Below, piece after piece: positions 14,840-27,900 of a stretch of 64,000 nucleotides of DNA. The notes beneath the pieces were generated by a model. The model ran no database searches. It was not told the origin of the DNA and saw only the letters and a program-made list of their open reading frames with translations. The position numbers and the translations under genes were made by a program. Numbering within the stretch: position 1 is the first letter of the stretch; the number at the start of each line of letters is the position of its first letter. This DNA is from Prosapia bicincta (taxonomy: Eukaryota > Arthropoda > Insecta > Hemiptera > Cercopidae), in the NCBI GenBank assembly GCA_036971475.1, contig JBAIZL010000007.1:33498002-33562001 (forward strand), read 5' to 3'.

Positions 14840-17800
14840 TCGATTCTGCGTTTATTAGGCCTTTTAAATTAGAAATCCATTTTTTGTAGAAATCGCAAAA
14901 TCCATGAACTATAATTCATGCATTTTTTTTTGAGCAAATATATGACAATTGCGATAGCTCCTATAATACGTATTATAGATCACTTCTAAGTGCACAATGC
15001 GAATCTATGGTCGATTCTGCGTTTATTATGCCTTTTAAATGAGAAATCCATTTTTTGTAGAAATCGCAAAATCCATGAACTATAATTCATGCATTTTTTT
15101 AGAGCAAATATATGACAATTGCGATAGCTCCTATAATACTTATTATAGATAAATTGTAAGAGCACAATGCGAATCTATGGTCGATTCTGCGTTTCTTATG
15201 CCTTTTAAATGAGAAATCAAATTTTTTTTAGAAATCGCAAAATCCATGAACTTTAATTCATGCATTTTTTTAAAGCAAATATATGACAATTGCGATAGCT
15301 CCTATAATACTTATTATAGATCAATTCTAAGTGCACAATGCGAATCTATGGTCGATTCTGCGTTTATTATGCCTTTTAAATGAGAAATGCATTTTTTGTA
15401 GTAATCGAAAAATCCATGAACTATAATTCATGCATTTTTTTAGAGCAAATATATGACAATTGCGATAGCTCCTATAATACTTATTATAGATCAATTCTAA
15501 GTGCACAATGCGAATCTATGGTCGATTCTGCGTTTATTATGTATTTTTAAATGAGAAATCCATTTTTTGTAGAAATCGCAAAATCCATGAACTATAATTC
15601 ATGCATTTTTTTTGAGCAAATATATGACAATTGCGATAGCTCCTATAATACTTATTATAGATCACTTCTAAGAGCACAATGCGAATCTATAGTCGATTCT
15701 GCGTTTATTATGCCTTTTAAATGAGAAATCCATTTTTTGTAGAAATCGCAAAATCCATGAACTATAATTCATGCATTTTTTTAGAGCAAATATATGACAA
15801 TTGCGATAGCTCCTATAATACTTATTATAGATAAATTGTAAGAACACAATGCGAATCTATGGTCGATTCTGCGTTTATTATGCCTTTTAAATAAGAAATC
15901 CATTTTTTGTAGAAATCGCAAAATCCATGAACTTTAATTCATGCATTTTTTTAAAGCAAATTTATGACAATTGCGATAGCTCCTATAATACTTATTATAG
16001 ATCAATTCTAAGTGCACAATGCGAATCTATGGTCGATTCTGCGTTTATTATGCCTTTTAAATGAGAAATCCATTTTTTGTAGAAATCGCAAAATCCATGA
16101 ACTATAATTCATGCATTTTTTTTAGAGCAAATATATGACAATTGCTATAGCTCCTATAATACTTATTATAGATCAATTCTAAGAGCACAATGCGAATCTA
16201 TGGTCGATTCTGCGTTTATTATGCCTTTTAAATGAGAAATCCATTTTTTGTAGAAATCGCAAAATCCATGAACTATAATTCATGCATTTTTTTTTTTGAG
16301 CAAATATATGACAATTGCGATAGCTCCTATAATACTTATTATAGATCAATTCTAAGTGCACAATGCGAATCTATGGTCGATTCTGCGTTTATTATGCCTT
16401 TTAAATGAGAAATCCATTTTTTGTAGAAATCGCAAAATCCATGAACTCTAATTCATGCATTTTTTTAGAGAAAATATATGACAATTGCGATAGCTCCTAT
16501 AATACCTATTATAGATCAATTCTAAGAGCACAATGTGAATCTATGGTCGATTCTGCGATTATTATGCTTTTTAAATGAGAAATCCATTTTTTGTAGAAAT
16601 CGCAAAATCCATGAACTATAATTCATGCATTTTTTTTGAGCAAATATATGACAATTGCGATAGCTCCTATAATACTTATTATAGATCAATTCTAAGTGCA
16701 CAATGCGAATCAATGGTCGATTCTGCGTTTATTAGGCCTTTTAAATTAGAAATCCATTTTTTGTAGAAATCGCAAAATCCATGAACTATAATTCATGCAT
16801 TTTTTTTGAGCAAATATATGACAATTGCGATAGCTCCTATAATACGTATTATAGATCACTTCTAAGTGCACAATGCGAATCTATGGTCGATTCTGCGTTT
16901 ATTATGCCTTTTAAATGAGAAATCCATTTTTTGTAGAAATCGCAAAATCCATGAACTCTAATTCATGCATTTTTTTAGAGCAAATATATGACAATTGCGA
17001 TAGCTCCTATAATACTTATTATAGATAAATTGTAAGAGCACAATGCGAATCTATGGTCGATTCTGCGTTTCTTATGCCTTTTAAATGAGAAATCAAATTT
17101 TTTTTAGAAATCGCAAAATCCATGAACTTTAATTCATGCATTTTTTTAAAGCAAATATATGTCAATTGCGATAGCTCCTATAATACTTATTATAGATCAA
17201 TTCTAAGTGCACAATGCGAATCTATGGTCGATTCTGCGTTTATTATGCCTTTTAAATGAGAAATGCATTTTTTGTAGTAATCGAAAAATCCATGAACTAT
17301 AATTCATGCATTTTTTTAGAGCAAATATATGACAATTGCGATAGCTCCTATAATACTTATTATAGATCAATTCTAAGTGCACAATGCGAATCTATGGTCG
17401 ATTCTGCGTTTATTATGTATTTTTAAATGAGAAATCCATTTTTTGTAGAAATCGCAAAATCCATGAACTATAATTCATGCATTTTTTTTGAGCAAATATA
17501 TGACAATTGCGATAGCTCCTATAATACTTATTATAGATCACTTCTAAGAGCACAATGCGAATCTATAGTCGATTCTGCGTTTATTATGCCTTTTAAATGA
17601 GAAATCCATTTTTTGTAGAAATCGCAAAATCCATGAACTATAATTCATGCATTTTTTTAGAGCAAATATATGACAATTGCGATAGCTCCTATATTACTTA
17701 TTATAGATAAATTGTAAGAGCACAATGCGAATCTATGGTCGATTCTGCGTTTATTATGCCTTTTAAATAAGAAATCCATTTTTTGTAGAAATCGCAAAAT

Positions 17801-18720
17801 CCATGAACTTTAATTCATGCATTTTTTTAAAGCAAATTTATGACAATTGCGATAGCTCCTATAATACTTATTATAGATCAATTCTAAGTGCACAATGCGA
17901 ATCTATGGTCGATTCTGCGTTTATTATGCCTTTTAAATGAGAAATCCATTTTTTGTAGAAATCGCAAAATCCATGAACTATAATTCATGCATTTTTTTTA
18001 GAGCAAATATATGACAATTGCGATAGCTCCTATAATACTTATTATAGATCAATTCTAAGAGCACAATGCGAATCTATGGTCGATTCTGCGTTTATTATGC
18101 CTTTTAAATGAGAAATCCATTTTTTGTAGAAATCGCAAAATCCATGAACTATAATTCATGCATTTTTTTTTTTGAGCAAATATATGACAATTGCGATAGC
18201 TCCTATAATACTTATTATAGATCAATTCTAAGTGCACAATGCGAATCTATGGTCGATTCTGCGTTTATTATGCCTTTTAAATGAGAAATCCATTTTTTGT
18301 AGAAATCGCAAAATCCATGAACTCTAATTCATGCATTTTTTTAGAGAAAATATATGACAATTGCGATAGCTCCTATAATACCTATTATAGATCAATTCTA
18401 AGAGCACAATGTGAATCTATGGTCGATTCTGCGATTATTATGCTTTTCAAATGAGAAATCCATTTTTTGTAGAAATCGCAAAATCCATGAACTATAATTC
18501 ATGCATTTTTTTTTAGCAAATATATGACAATTGCGATAGCTCCTATAATACTTATTATAGATCACTTCTAAGTGCACAATGCGAATCTATGGTCGATTCT
18601 GCGTTTATTATGCCTTTTAAATGAGAAATCCATTTTTTGTAGAAATCGCAAAATCCATGAAATATAATTCATGCATTTTTTTAGAGCAAATATATGACAA
18701 TTGCGATAGCTCCTATAATA
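14840..18720. repeat. Higher-order repeat of satellite A, ~1876-bp offset (11 monomers)
   Basis: Private variants repeat at a constant offset of about 1876 bp. Examples are AATACGTATTATAG (about 14966 and 16842), GTTTCTTATGCC with GAAATCAAATTTTT (about 15191 and 17067), ATTATGTATTTTTAAATG (15538 and about 17414), and a long T run (16288 and 18164). Two adjacent 11-monomer blocks are therefore near-identical copies. Confidence 0.85.
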
Positions 18721-18956
18721 CTCATTATAGATAAATTGTAAGAGCACAATGCGAATCTATGGTCGATTCTGCGTTTATTATGCCTTTTAAATAAGAAATC
18801 CATTTTTTGTAGAAATCGCAAAATCCATGAACTTTAATTCATGCATTTTTTTAAAGCAAATATATGACAATTGCGATAGCTCCTATAATACTTATTATAG
18901 ATCAATTCTAAGTGCACAATGCGAATCTATGGTCTATTCTGCGTTTATTATGCCTT

Positions 18957-18960
18957 TTAA
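18957..18960. other. TTAA target site, left flank of the piggyBac-like element
   Basis: TTAA lies inside the satellite A motif CCTTTTAAATGAG. The same four bases follow the right end of the element, and satellite sequence resumes in register with ATGAGAAATCC. This is the target duplication typical of piggyBac transposition. Confidence 0.95.
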
Positions 18961-19036
18961 CACTTTGGCTCCCATGTGTACAAAATCTGGACACTTTGGG
19001 TTTCCCCGCAGACCCATGTGTACAATTCTTGGACAC

Positions 19037-19577
19037 AGAACCAAGCAACGTTTTTAAAGCTGTGTACAAATACGGACACGCTCTAATGGTATATTTATGG
19101 CTCTGGCTATAGTAGTGGGTCCGGGCAATAGAAATATCATCTTGGGTTGGGGTTAGGTTGGCAATTCTGTTTGTAATTCTGAATATTGTACAGCTGTTGG
19201 TCTGTAGCTCTAGTGAAACATAACCTTTTCTTACACGTTTGTTTGTCGCAAATATAGTACTGTGATAATTCTTCTTGTGAGTGAATTAAACCAATTTTGA
19301 ATTAGTGTTCGTATTTTATCATAATTAGAAATTAGAAAACAATCATTTCCGCTTCTGAATTTTTAAATGCCTCTGTGCAATGAAGTGCTTGAATAGCTTG
19401 GTTCCTAGTAGTGTTTTATTTGAGGTTAGAAAATAGATTCATAGTGCCTGTGCATAATAAATTATTATTGTCTTATTACCGGGAATATTATATTCAATTC
19501 TGACTTTTTAGGGAAAATTAGAACAGTTATTAGCTTCAAGTATTGAACTAGATGGGTGTTTGAGTTTATCGTGAACA
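19037..19577 (+). promoter_or_regulatory. 5' non-coding region of the piggyBac-like element
   Basis: About 540 bp lie between the left subterminal repeats and the transposase start. They contain no long ORF and are AT-rich, with a short G-rich patch near 19145. Promoter and 5' leader are expected here by position. I cannot single out a convincing TATA box or start site. Confidence 0.5.
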
Positions 19578-21284
19578 ATGTCAACACCGTTAATAAAAGA
19601 CAGTGAAATTGACTACTTTCTTCAGTGTGTTAGTAGTGAATCAGATAACGTTTTCACTGATAATACTGACGAGGATCCAGATTATGAAGATGATGAGCCT
19701 GGACCTAAAAGAAGGAAGACGACATTTACTTCAGATTCATCCAGTGATGAATCAGATAATTCTGATCATCATGAGATTGTAAGACTACCACAGTCTGAGC
19801 AACTGATCTGGAGTGACCCAACTGGCAATTTGAATGATTTAGTGTTTGATAGGCAGACAGGAATAAGCTATAATTTCATTTCTAAGAGATCTGGTGATAC
19901 TCCCCTTAACTTTTTTGAATTATTCATTGATAATGAACTATTGATCAGCATCGTTGATGAAACCAATAGATACGCTTTACAAAAAACTGTGTTGGGTACA
20001 TTGAAGGAGAATGTGAAAGACAATTCCATAATTGCACAGTGGAGTGATGTAAATGTTGATGAAATGAAGGTTTTTCTTGGATTTCTACTTTGGATGGGAT
20101 TGGATAGGAAACCCAAACTTAAATCCTACTGGTCGACATTTGTCCTTTATAAAAATGAATTCTCTGTAAATTTTGGCATGTCCAGAAATCGCTTTGAGGC
20201 TCTTTTGAGTATGGTGCATTTCAGTGATAATGAACTTTGTGCTGAGGGAGACAGAATGCACAAAATTTCATCCCTAATAGAAACACTGAATAGTCGTTTT
20301 ATTGAAGCACTCACACCAGGTGAAACACTATGCATTGATGAAACAATGGTGCCCTTCCGTGGCAGAGTAGTTTTCCGACAATACATAAAAGGAAAGCGCC
20401 ATAAATATGGTATAAAATTGTTCAAATTGTGCACAGAAGGTGGCTATTCATGCAATATAAAAGTATACAGTGGCAAACAAACTAGTTCTGAGAAACGGCC
20501 AATGACTATAGCCGTAGTTATGGATCTGATGGAACCATACCTTGATTCAGGGAGGCAGTTATTCACTGATAATTATTATACCTCAGTAGACTTGGCCCAC
20601 AAATTGATTGAAAGGAGAACACACCTGACTGGGACACTGCGTAGTAACAGGAGATATATACTTAAGGTGCTTGTGAATAAGAAACTGAAGAAAGGTGAGC
20701 TTGTAAGTTTACAAAGCAATACAAACGTGATTGTAAGTAAGTGGAAGGACAAAAGAGATGTTCTCTTCTTGACCACTAAAGCAGTTCCACAAATGGTCAC
20801 CGTTACAATCAAACGAGGTAAAGATATACAAAAGCCATCAACTGTTGTGGATTATAATGCCAGTAAGACATTTATCGATTTGTCGGATCAGATAAGTTCA
20901 TACAATACTCCACTTAGACGTGGTTTAAAATGGTACAGAAAACTGGCAATAGAATTATTGCTCAACACTTGTGTAGTAAACGCACACATATTATTCAAAA
21001 AAGTTACAAAATCTCAGAGGGACATAATAACATTTAGGGAAAGACTTGTACTTGGTTTGTGCCCAAATAAAATAGGTATGGATGTGATTCCCGAGTCGCA
21101 TCATCTTGTGGAAGGTAAAAGAGGGAGGTGCACAATATGCTACAACAAAATGACGGCACAATTTGGTCGCAATCATGCATCAAAAAATGCTAAAAGAGTT
21201 ACAACTTCATGTCCTGCTTGTAATGATGTAACGTACATGTGTTCTTCATGTTTTTTCAAGACACATAATGTAACTAGAAAATAG
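19578..21284 (+). CDS. piggyBac-like transposase (568 aa, DDE_Tnp_1_7 family)
   Basis: This is the cut-and-paste transposase of the surrounding element. Family members excise precisely and insert at TTAA. Residues ~1-65 are acidic and Ser/Asp-rich with a short basic patch (GPKRRK), the usual disordered N-terminus. The catalytic core shows the family Asp residues in expected contexts: D254 in CIDETMVPFRGR, D331 in LFTDNYYTS, D434 in FIDLSDQ, and the neighbouring D437. The spacings (77 and 103) are close to those of the original piggyBac protein. The C-terminus (518-~560) is a Cys-rich zinc-binding domain with CTIC, CPAC and CSSC pairs. Length is close to the roughly 590 aa of the type member. 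The start ATG precedes the acidic region in a reasonable context (AACAATGTC). No stop or frameshift is present, so it may encode a working enzyme. Confidence 0.96.
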   Translation: MSTPLIKDSEIDYFLQCVSSESDNVFTDNTDEDPDYEDDEPGPKRRKTTFTSDSSSDESDNSDHHEIVRLPQSEQLIWSDPTGNLNDLVFDRQTGISYNFISKRSGDTPLNFFELFIDNELLISIVDETNRYALQKTVLGTLKENVKDNSIIAQWSDVNVDEMKVFLGFLLWMGLDRKPKLKSYWSTFVLYKNEFSVNFGMSRNRFEALLSMVHFSDNELCAEGDRMHKISSLIETLNSRFIEALTPGETLCIDETMVPFRGRVVFRQYIKGKRHKYGIKLFKLCTEGGYSCNIKVYSGKQTSSEKRPMTIAVVMDLMEPYLDSGRQLFTDNYYTSVDLAHKLIERRTHLTGTLRSNRRYILKVLVNKKLKKGELVSLQSNTNVIVSKWKDKRDVLFLTTKAVPQMVTVTIKRGKDIQKPSTVVDYNASKTFIDLSDQISSYNTPLRRGLKWYRKLAIELLLNTCVVNAHILFKKVTKSQRDIITFRERLVLGLCPNKIGMDVIPESHHLVEGKRGRCTICYNKMTAQFGRNHASKNAKRVTTSCPACNDVTYMCSSCFFKTHNVTRK

Positions 21285-21706
21285 GCAAGAAGATAAATCG
21301 TATTCACTTACATTTAATTTTCAGTTTTACTAATTAGGTTTGCTTTTATTAGTTGGGGTACTTAGTAATTTTTTATCATTCAATTTTAGTCATTAGTGTT
21401 GCTTTTATGAGTTGTAGTCATTGGGTTGTCATTAAATTTTACGGGTTTTTGTGATTATGAAGTGTATAAAGTGATATAAGAAAAAACATTAGACCACACA
21501 AGAATAATTACTTCCACTGTCAAAAGTATCAACTTATTGATAAGTACGTAAAAAGAACAATAATTATTATAACAATTATTATAATAAATACTAACATTTC
21601 AATGGCCTAATACTAGTATCTTAATATTATAATACTATTTACTAATAATATTGTAATGATGATTGACTATTATTTGATAATAATTTCAAATTGTTGAATT
21701 ACAAGT
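21285..21706 (+). other. 3' non-coding region of the piggyBac-like element
   Basis: This is AT-rich sequence between the transposase stop and the right subterminal repeats. It includes dense TTATAATAAT-type stretches around 21560-21680 and an AATAAA hexamer near 21583 that could serve as a polyadenylation signal. No other gene is seen. Confidence 0.45.
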
Positions 21707-21934
21707 GTGTCCAGATTTGGTACACATGGGCCTGAAATGTAATGAATTCAGTTATAACATTGTCCACCCCGCGTGTACCACAGATGGACACGCATACATT
21801 TATGTAAATTATACATTTTTTCGGTTCACAAACTAAATGAATATACTCTACTACAGGTATAGAAATGAAATATATGAAAAAAATCATTTGGGTCCGGGGG
21901 AAAGTACAGCACAACTGGTCCGGTAGCCAAAGTG

Positions 21935-24900
21935 TTAAATGAGAAATCCATTTTTTGTAGTAATCGAAAAATCCATGAACTATAATTCATGCATTTTTAT
22001 AGAGCAAATATATGACAATTGCGATAGCTCCTATAATACTTATTATAGATCAATTCTAAGTGCACAATGCGAATCTATGGGCGATTCTGCGTTTATTATG
22101 CCTTTTAAATGAGAAATCCATTTTTTGTAGAAATCGCAAAATCCATGAACTATAATTCATGCATTTTTTTTTGAGCAAATATATGACAATTGCGATAGCT
22201 CCTATAATACTTATTATAGATCAATTCTAAGTGCACAATGCGAATCTATGGTCGATTCTGCGTTTATTATGCCTTTAAATGAGAAATCCATTTTTTGTAG
22301 AAATCGCAAAATCCATGAACTATAATTCATGCATTTTTTTAGAGGAAATATATGACAATTGCGATAGCTCCTATAATACCTATTATAGATCAATTCTAAG
22401 AGCACAATGTGAATCTATGGTCGATTCTGCGATTATTATGCTTTTTAAATGAGAAATCCATTTTTTGTAGAAATCGAAAAATCCATGAACTATAATTCAT
22501 GCATTTTTTTTGAGCAAATATATGACAATTGCGATAGCTCCTATAATACTTATTATAGATCACTTCTAAGTGCACAATGCGAATCTATGGTCGATTCTGC
22601 GTTTATTATGCCTTTTAAATGAGAAATCCATTTTTTGTAGAAATCGCAAAATCCATGAACTATAATTCATGCATTTTTTTAGAGCAAATATATGACAATT
22701 GCGATAGCTCCTATAATACTTATTATAGATAAATTGTAAGAGCACAATGCGAATATATGGTCGATTCTGCGTTTATTATGCCTTTTAAATGAGAAATCCA
22801 TTTTTTGTAGAAATCGCAAAATCCATGAACATTAATTCATGCATTTTTTTAAAGCAAATATATGACAATTGCGATAGCTCCTATAATACTTATTATAGAT
22901 CAATTCTAAGTGCACAATGCGAATCTATGGTCGATTCTGCGTTTATTATGCCTTTTAAATGAGAAATCCATTTTTTGTAGAAATCGCAAAATCCATGAAC
23001 TATAATTCATGCATTTTTTTTAGAGCAAATATATGACAATTGCGATAGCTCCTATAATACTTATTATAGATCAATTCTAAGAGCACAATGCGAATCTATG
23101 GTCGATTCTGCGTTTATTATGCCTTTTAAATGAGAAATCCATTTTTTGTAGAAATCGCAAAATCCATGAACTATAATTCATGCATTTTTTTTTGAGCAAA
23201 TATATGACAATTGCGATTGCTCCTATAATACTTATTATAGATCAATTCTAAGTGCACAATGCGAATCTATGGTCGATTCTGCGTTTATTATACCTTTTAA
23301 ATGAGAAATCCATTTTTTGTAGAAATCGCAAAATCCATGAACTATAATTCATGCATTTTTTTTAGAGCAAATATATGACAATTGCGATAGCTCCTATAAT
23401 ACTTATTATAGATCGATTCTAAGTGCACAATGCGAATCTATGGTCGATTCTGCGTTTATTATGCCTTTTAAATGAGAAATCCATTTTTTGTAGAAATCGC
23501 AAAATCCATGATCTATAATTCATGCATTTTTTTTAGAGCAAATATATGACAATTGCCATAGCTCCTATAATACTTATTATAGACCAATTCTAAGAGCACA
23601 ATGTGAATCTATGGTCGATTCTGCGTTTTTTATGCCTTTTAAATAAGAAATCCATTTTTTGTAGAAATCGCAAAATCCATGAACTATAATTCATGCATTT
23701 TTTTTTGAGCAAAAATATGACAATTGCGATAGCTCCTATAATACTTATTATAGATCAATTCTAAGTGCACAATGCGAATCTATGGTCGATTCTGCGATTA
23801 TTATGCCTTTTAAATGAGAAATCCATTTTTTGTAGAAATCGCAAAATCCATGAACTATAATTCATGCATTTTTTTTGGAGCAAATATATGACAATTGCGA
23901 TAGCTCCTATAATACTTATTATAGATCAATTCTAAGTGCACAATGCGAATCTATGGTCGATTCTGCGTTTATTATGCCTTTTAAATGAGAAATCCATTTT
24001 TTGTAGAAATCGCAAAATCCATGAACTATAATTCATGCATTTTTTTAGAGAAAATATATGACAATTGCGATAGCTCATATAATACTTATTATAGATCAAT
24101 TCTAAGTGCACAATGCGAATCTATGGTCGATTCTGCGTTTATTGTGCCTTTTAAATGAGAAATCCATTTTTTGTAGAAATCGCAAAATCCATGAACTATA
24201 ATTCATGCATTTTTTTTAGAGCAAATATATGACAATTGCGATAGCTCCTATAAAACCTATTATAGATCTATTCTAAGAGCACAATGCGAATCTATGGTCG
24301 ATTCTACATTTATTATGCCTTTTAAATGAGAAATCCATTTTATGTAGAAATCGCAAAATCCATGAACTATAATTCATGCATTTTTTTTTTTTGAGCAATA
24401 ATATGACAATTGCGATAGCTCCTATAATACTTATTATAGATCAATTCGAAGTGCACAATGCGAATCTATGGTCGATTCTGCGTTTATTATGCCTTTTAAA
24501 TGAGAAATCCATTTTTTGTAGAAATCGCAAAATCCATGAACTATAATTCATGCATTTTTTTTGAGCAAATATATGACAATTGCGATAGCTCCTGTAATAC
24601 TTATTATAGATCAATTCTAAGAGCACAATGCGAATCTATGGTCGATTCTGCGTTTATTATACCTTTTAAATGAGGTAACCATTTTTTGTAGAAATCGCAA
24701 AATCCATGAACTATAATTCATGCATTTTTTTTGAGCAAAAATATGACAATTGCGATAGCTCCTATAATACTTATTATAGATCAATTCTAAGTGCACAATG
24801 CGAATCTATGGTCGATTCTGCGTTTATTATGCCTTTTAAATGAGAAATCCATTTTTTGTAGAAATCGCAAAATCCATGAACTATAATTCATGCATTTTTT

Positions 24901-27900
24901 TTAGAGCAAATATATGACAATTGCGATAGCTCCTATAATACTTATTATAGATCAATTCTAAGTGCACAATGCGAATCTATGGTCGATTCTGCGTTTATTA
25001 TGCCTTTTAAATAAGAAATCCATTTTTTGTAGATATCGCAAAATCCATGAACTCTAATTCATGCATTTTTTTTAGAGCAAATATATGACAATTGCAATAG
25101 CTCCTATAATACTTATTATAGATCAATTCTAAGAGCACAATGCGAATCTATGGTCGATTCTGCATTTATTATGCCTTTTAAATGAGAAATCCATTTTATG
25201 TAGAAATCGCAAAATCCATGAACTATAATTCATGCATTTTTTTTGGATCAAATATATGACAATTGCGATAGCTCCTATAATACTTATTATAGATCGATTC
25301 TAAGTGCACAATGCGAATCTATGGTCGATTCTGCGTTTATTTTGCCTTTTAAATGAGAAATCCATTTTTTGTAGAAATTGCAAAATCCATGAACTATAAT
25401 TCATGCATTTTTTTTAGAGCAAATATATGACAATTGCGATAGCTCCTATAATACTTATTATAGATCGATTCTAAGTGCACAATGCGAATCTATGGTCGAT
25501 TCTGCGTTTATTATGCCTTTTAAATGAGAAATCCATTTTTTGTAGAAATCGCAAAATCCATGAACTATAATTCATGCATTTTTTTTAGAGCAAATATATG
25601 ACAATTGCGATAGCTCCTATAATACTTATTATAGATCAATTCTAAGTGCACAATGCGAATCTATGGTCGATTCTGCGTTTATTATGCCTTTTAAATAAGA
25701 AATCCATTTTTTGTAGATATCGCAAAATACATGAACTCTAATTCATGCATTTTTTTTAGAGCAAATATATGACAATTGCAATAGCTCCTATAATACTTAT
25801 TATAGATCAATTCTAAGAGCACAATGCGAATCTATGGTCGATTCTGCATTTATTATGCCTTTTAAATGAGAAATCCATTTTATGTAGAAATCGCAAAATC
25901 CATGAACTATAATTCATGCATTTTTTTTTTGAGCAAAAATATGACAATTGCGATAGCTCCTATAATACTTATTATAGATCAATTCTAAGTGCACAATGCG
26001 AATCTATGGTCGATTCTGCGATTATTATGCCTTTTAAATGAGAAATCCATTTTTTGTAGAAATCGCAAAATCCATGAACTATAATTCATGCATTTTTTTT
26101 GGAGCAAATATATGACAATTGCGATAGCTCCTATAATACTTATTATAGATCAATTCTAAGTGCACAATGCGAATCTATGGTCGATTCTGCGTTTATTATG
26201 CCTTTTAAATGAGAAATCCATTTTTTGTAGAAATCGCAAAATCCATGAACTATAATTCATGCATTTTTTTAGAGAAAATATATGACAATTGCGATAGCTC
26301 ATATAATACTTATTATAGATCAATTCTAAGTGCACAATGCGAATCTATGGTCGATTCTGCGTTTATTGTGCCTTTTAAATGAGAAATCCATTTTTTGTAG
26401 AAATCGCAAAATCCATGAACTATAATTCATGCATTTTTTTTAGAGCAAATATATGACAATTGCGATAGCTCCTATAAAACCTATTATAGATCTATTCTAA
26501 GAGCACAATGCGAATCTATGGTCGATTCTACATTTATTATGCCTTTTAAATGAGAAATCCATTTTATGTAGAAATCGCAAAATCCATGAACTATAATTCA
26601 TGCATTTTTTTTGGATCAAATATATGACAATTGCGATAGCTCCTATAATACTTATTATAGATCAATTCTAAGAGCACAATGCGAATCTATGGTCGATTCT
26701 GCGTTTATTATGCCTTTTAAATGAGAAATCCATTTTTTGTAGAAATCGCAAAATCCATGAACTATAATTCATGCATTTTTTTTAGAGCAAATATATGACA
26801 ATTGCGATAGCTCCTATAATACTTATTATAGATCGATTCTAAGTGCACAATGCGAATCTATGGTCGATTCTGCGTTTATTATGCCTTTTAAATGAGAAAT
26901 CCATTTTTTGTAGAAATCGCAAAATCCATGAACTATAATTCATGCATTTTTTTTTAGAGCAAATATATGACAATTGCCATAGCTCCTATACTACTTATTA
27001 TAGATCAATTCTAAGAGCACAATGCAAATCTATGGTCGATTCTGCGTTTATTAGGCCTTTTAAATGAGAAATCCATTATTTGTAGAAATCGCAAAATCCA
27101 TGAACTATAATTCATGCATTTTTTTAGAGCAAATATATGACTATTGCGATAGCTCCTATAATACTCATTATAGATCAATTCTAAGTGCACAATGCGAATC
27201 TATGGTCGATTCTGCGTTTATTATGCCTTTTAAATGAGAAATCCATTTTTTGTAGAAATCGCAAAATCCATGAACTATAATTCATGCATTTTTTTTGAGC
27301 AAATATATGACAATTGCGATAGCTCCTATAATACTTATTATAGATCAATTCTAAGTGCACAATGCGAATCTATGGTCGATTCTGCGTTTATTATGCCTTT
27401 TAAATGAGAAATCCATTATTTGTAGAAATCGCAAAATCCATGAACTATAATTCATGCATTTTTTTTAGAGCAAATGTATGACAATTGCGATAGCTCTTAT
27501 AATACTTATTATAGATCAATTCTAAGTGCACAATGCGAATCTATGGTCGATTCTGCGTTTATTATGCCTTTTAAATGAGAAACCCATTTTTTGTAGAAAT
27601 CGCAAAATCCATGAACTATAATTCATGCATTTTTTTTTGAGCAAATATATGACAATTGCGATAGCTCCTATAATACTTATTATAGATCAATTCTAAGTGC
27701 ACAATGCGAATCTATGGTCGATTCTGCGTTTATTATGCCTTTTAAATGAGAAATCCATTTTTTGTAGAATTCGCAAAATCCATGAACTATATTTCATGCA
27801 TTTTTTTTAGAGCAAATATATGACAATTGCGTTAGCTCCTATAATACTTATTATAGATCAATTCTAAGTGCACAATGCGAATCTATGGTCGATTCTGCGA

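Larger units (their letters stand above)
1..18960. repeat. Satellite A tandem array, left block (~111 copies of a ~170-bp monomer)
   Basis: The landmark TGCGAATCTATGGTCGATTC recurs every 170-171 bp from base 1, for example at 1, 171, 341 and 512, all in the same orientation. Monomers differ by scattered substitutions and by the length of the T run after CATGCA (7 to about 11 T). Each monomer holds three short dyads: GAATC/GATTC (4-8 and 16-20 of the first copy), CATGAA/TTCATG (76-81 and 88-93), and CTATAATACTTATTATAG (134-151). No reading frame is kept for more than about half a monomer, so short ORFs here are chance. The sequence shows a classic satellite. A centromeric or heterochromatic role is inference only. 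Confidence 0.97.
18961..21934 (+). mobile_element. piggyBac-like DNA transposon, apparently complete (2974 bp)
   Basis: The element is bounded by TTAA on both sides. Its outer 10 bases, CACTTTGGCT, are exactly inverted at the right end (AGCCAAAGTG, 21925-21934). A 24-bp subterminal block at 18971-18994 (starting CCCATGTGTAC and ending GGACAC) has a near-perfect inverted partner at 21707-21730. Related copies lie at 19013-19036, about 19061-19079 and about 21773-21792. One uninterrupted transposase ORF fills the middle. Intact ends, an intact ORF and a clean target site in a fast-evolving satellite suggest recent insertion. Activity is inference. Confidence 0.95.

Noticed and set aside
19140..19180. 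Telomere-like GGTTAGG sequence
   Set aside because: Only one GGGTTGGGGTTAGGTTGG patch, inside the piggyBac-like element, with no tandem TTAGG run.
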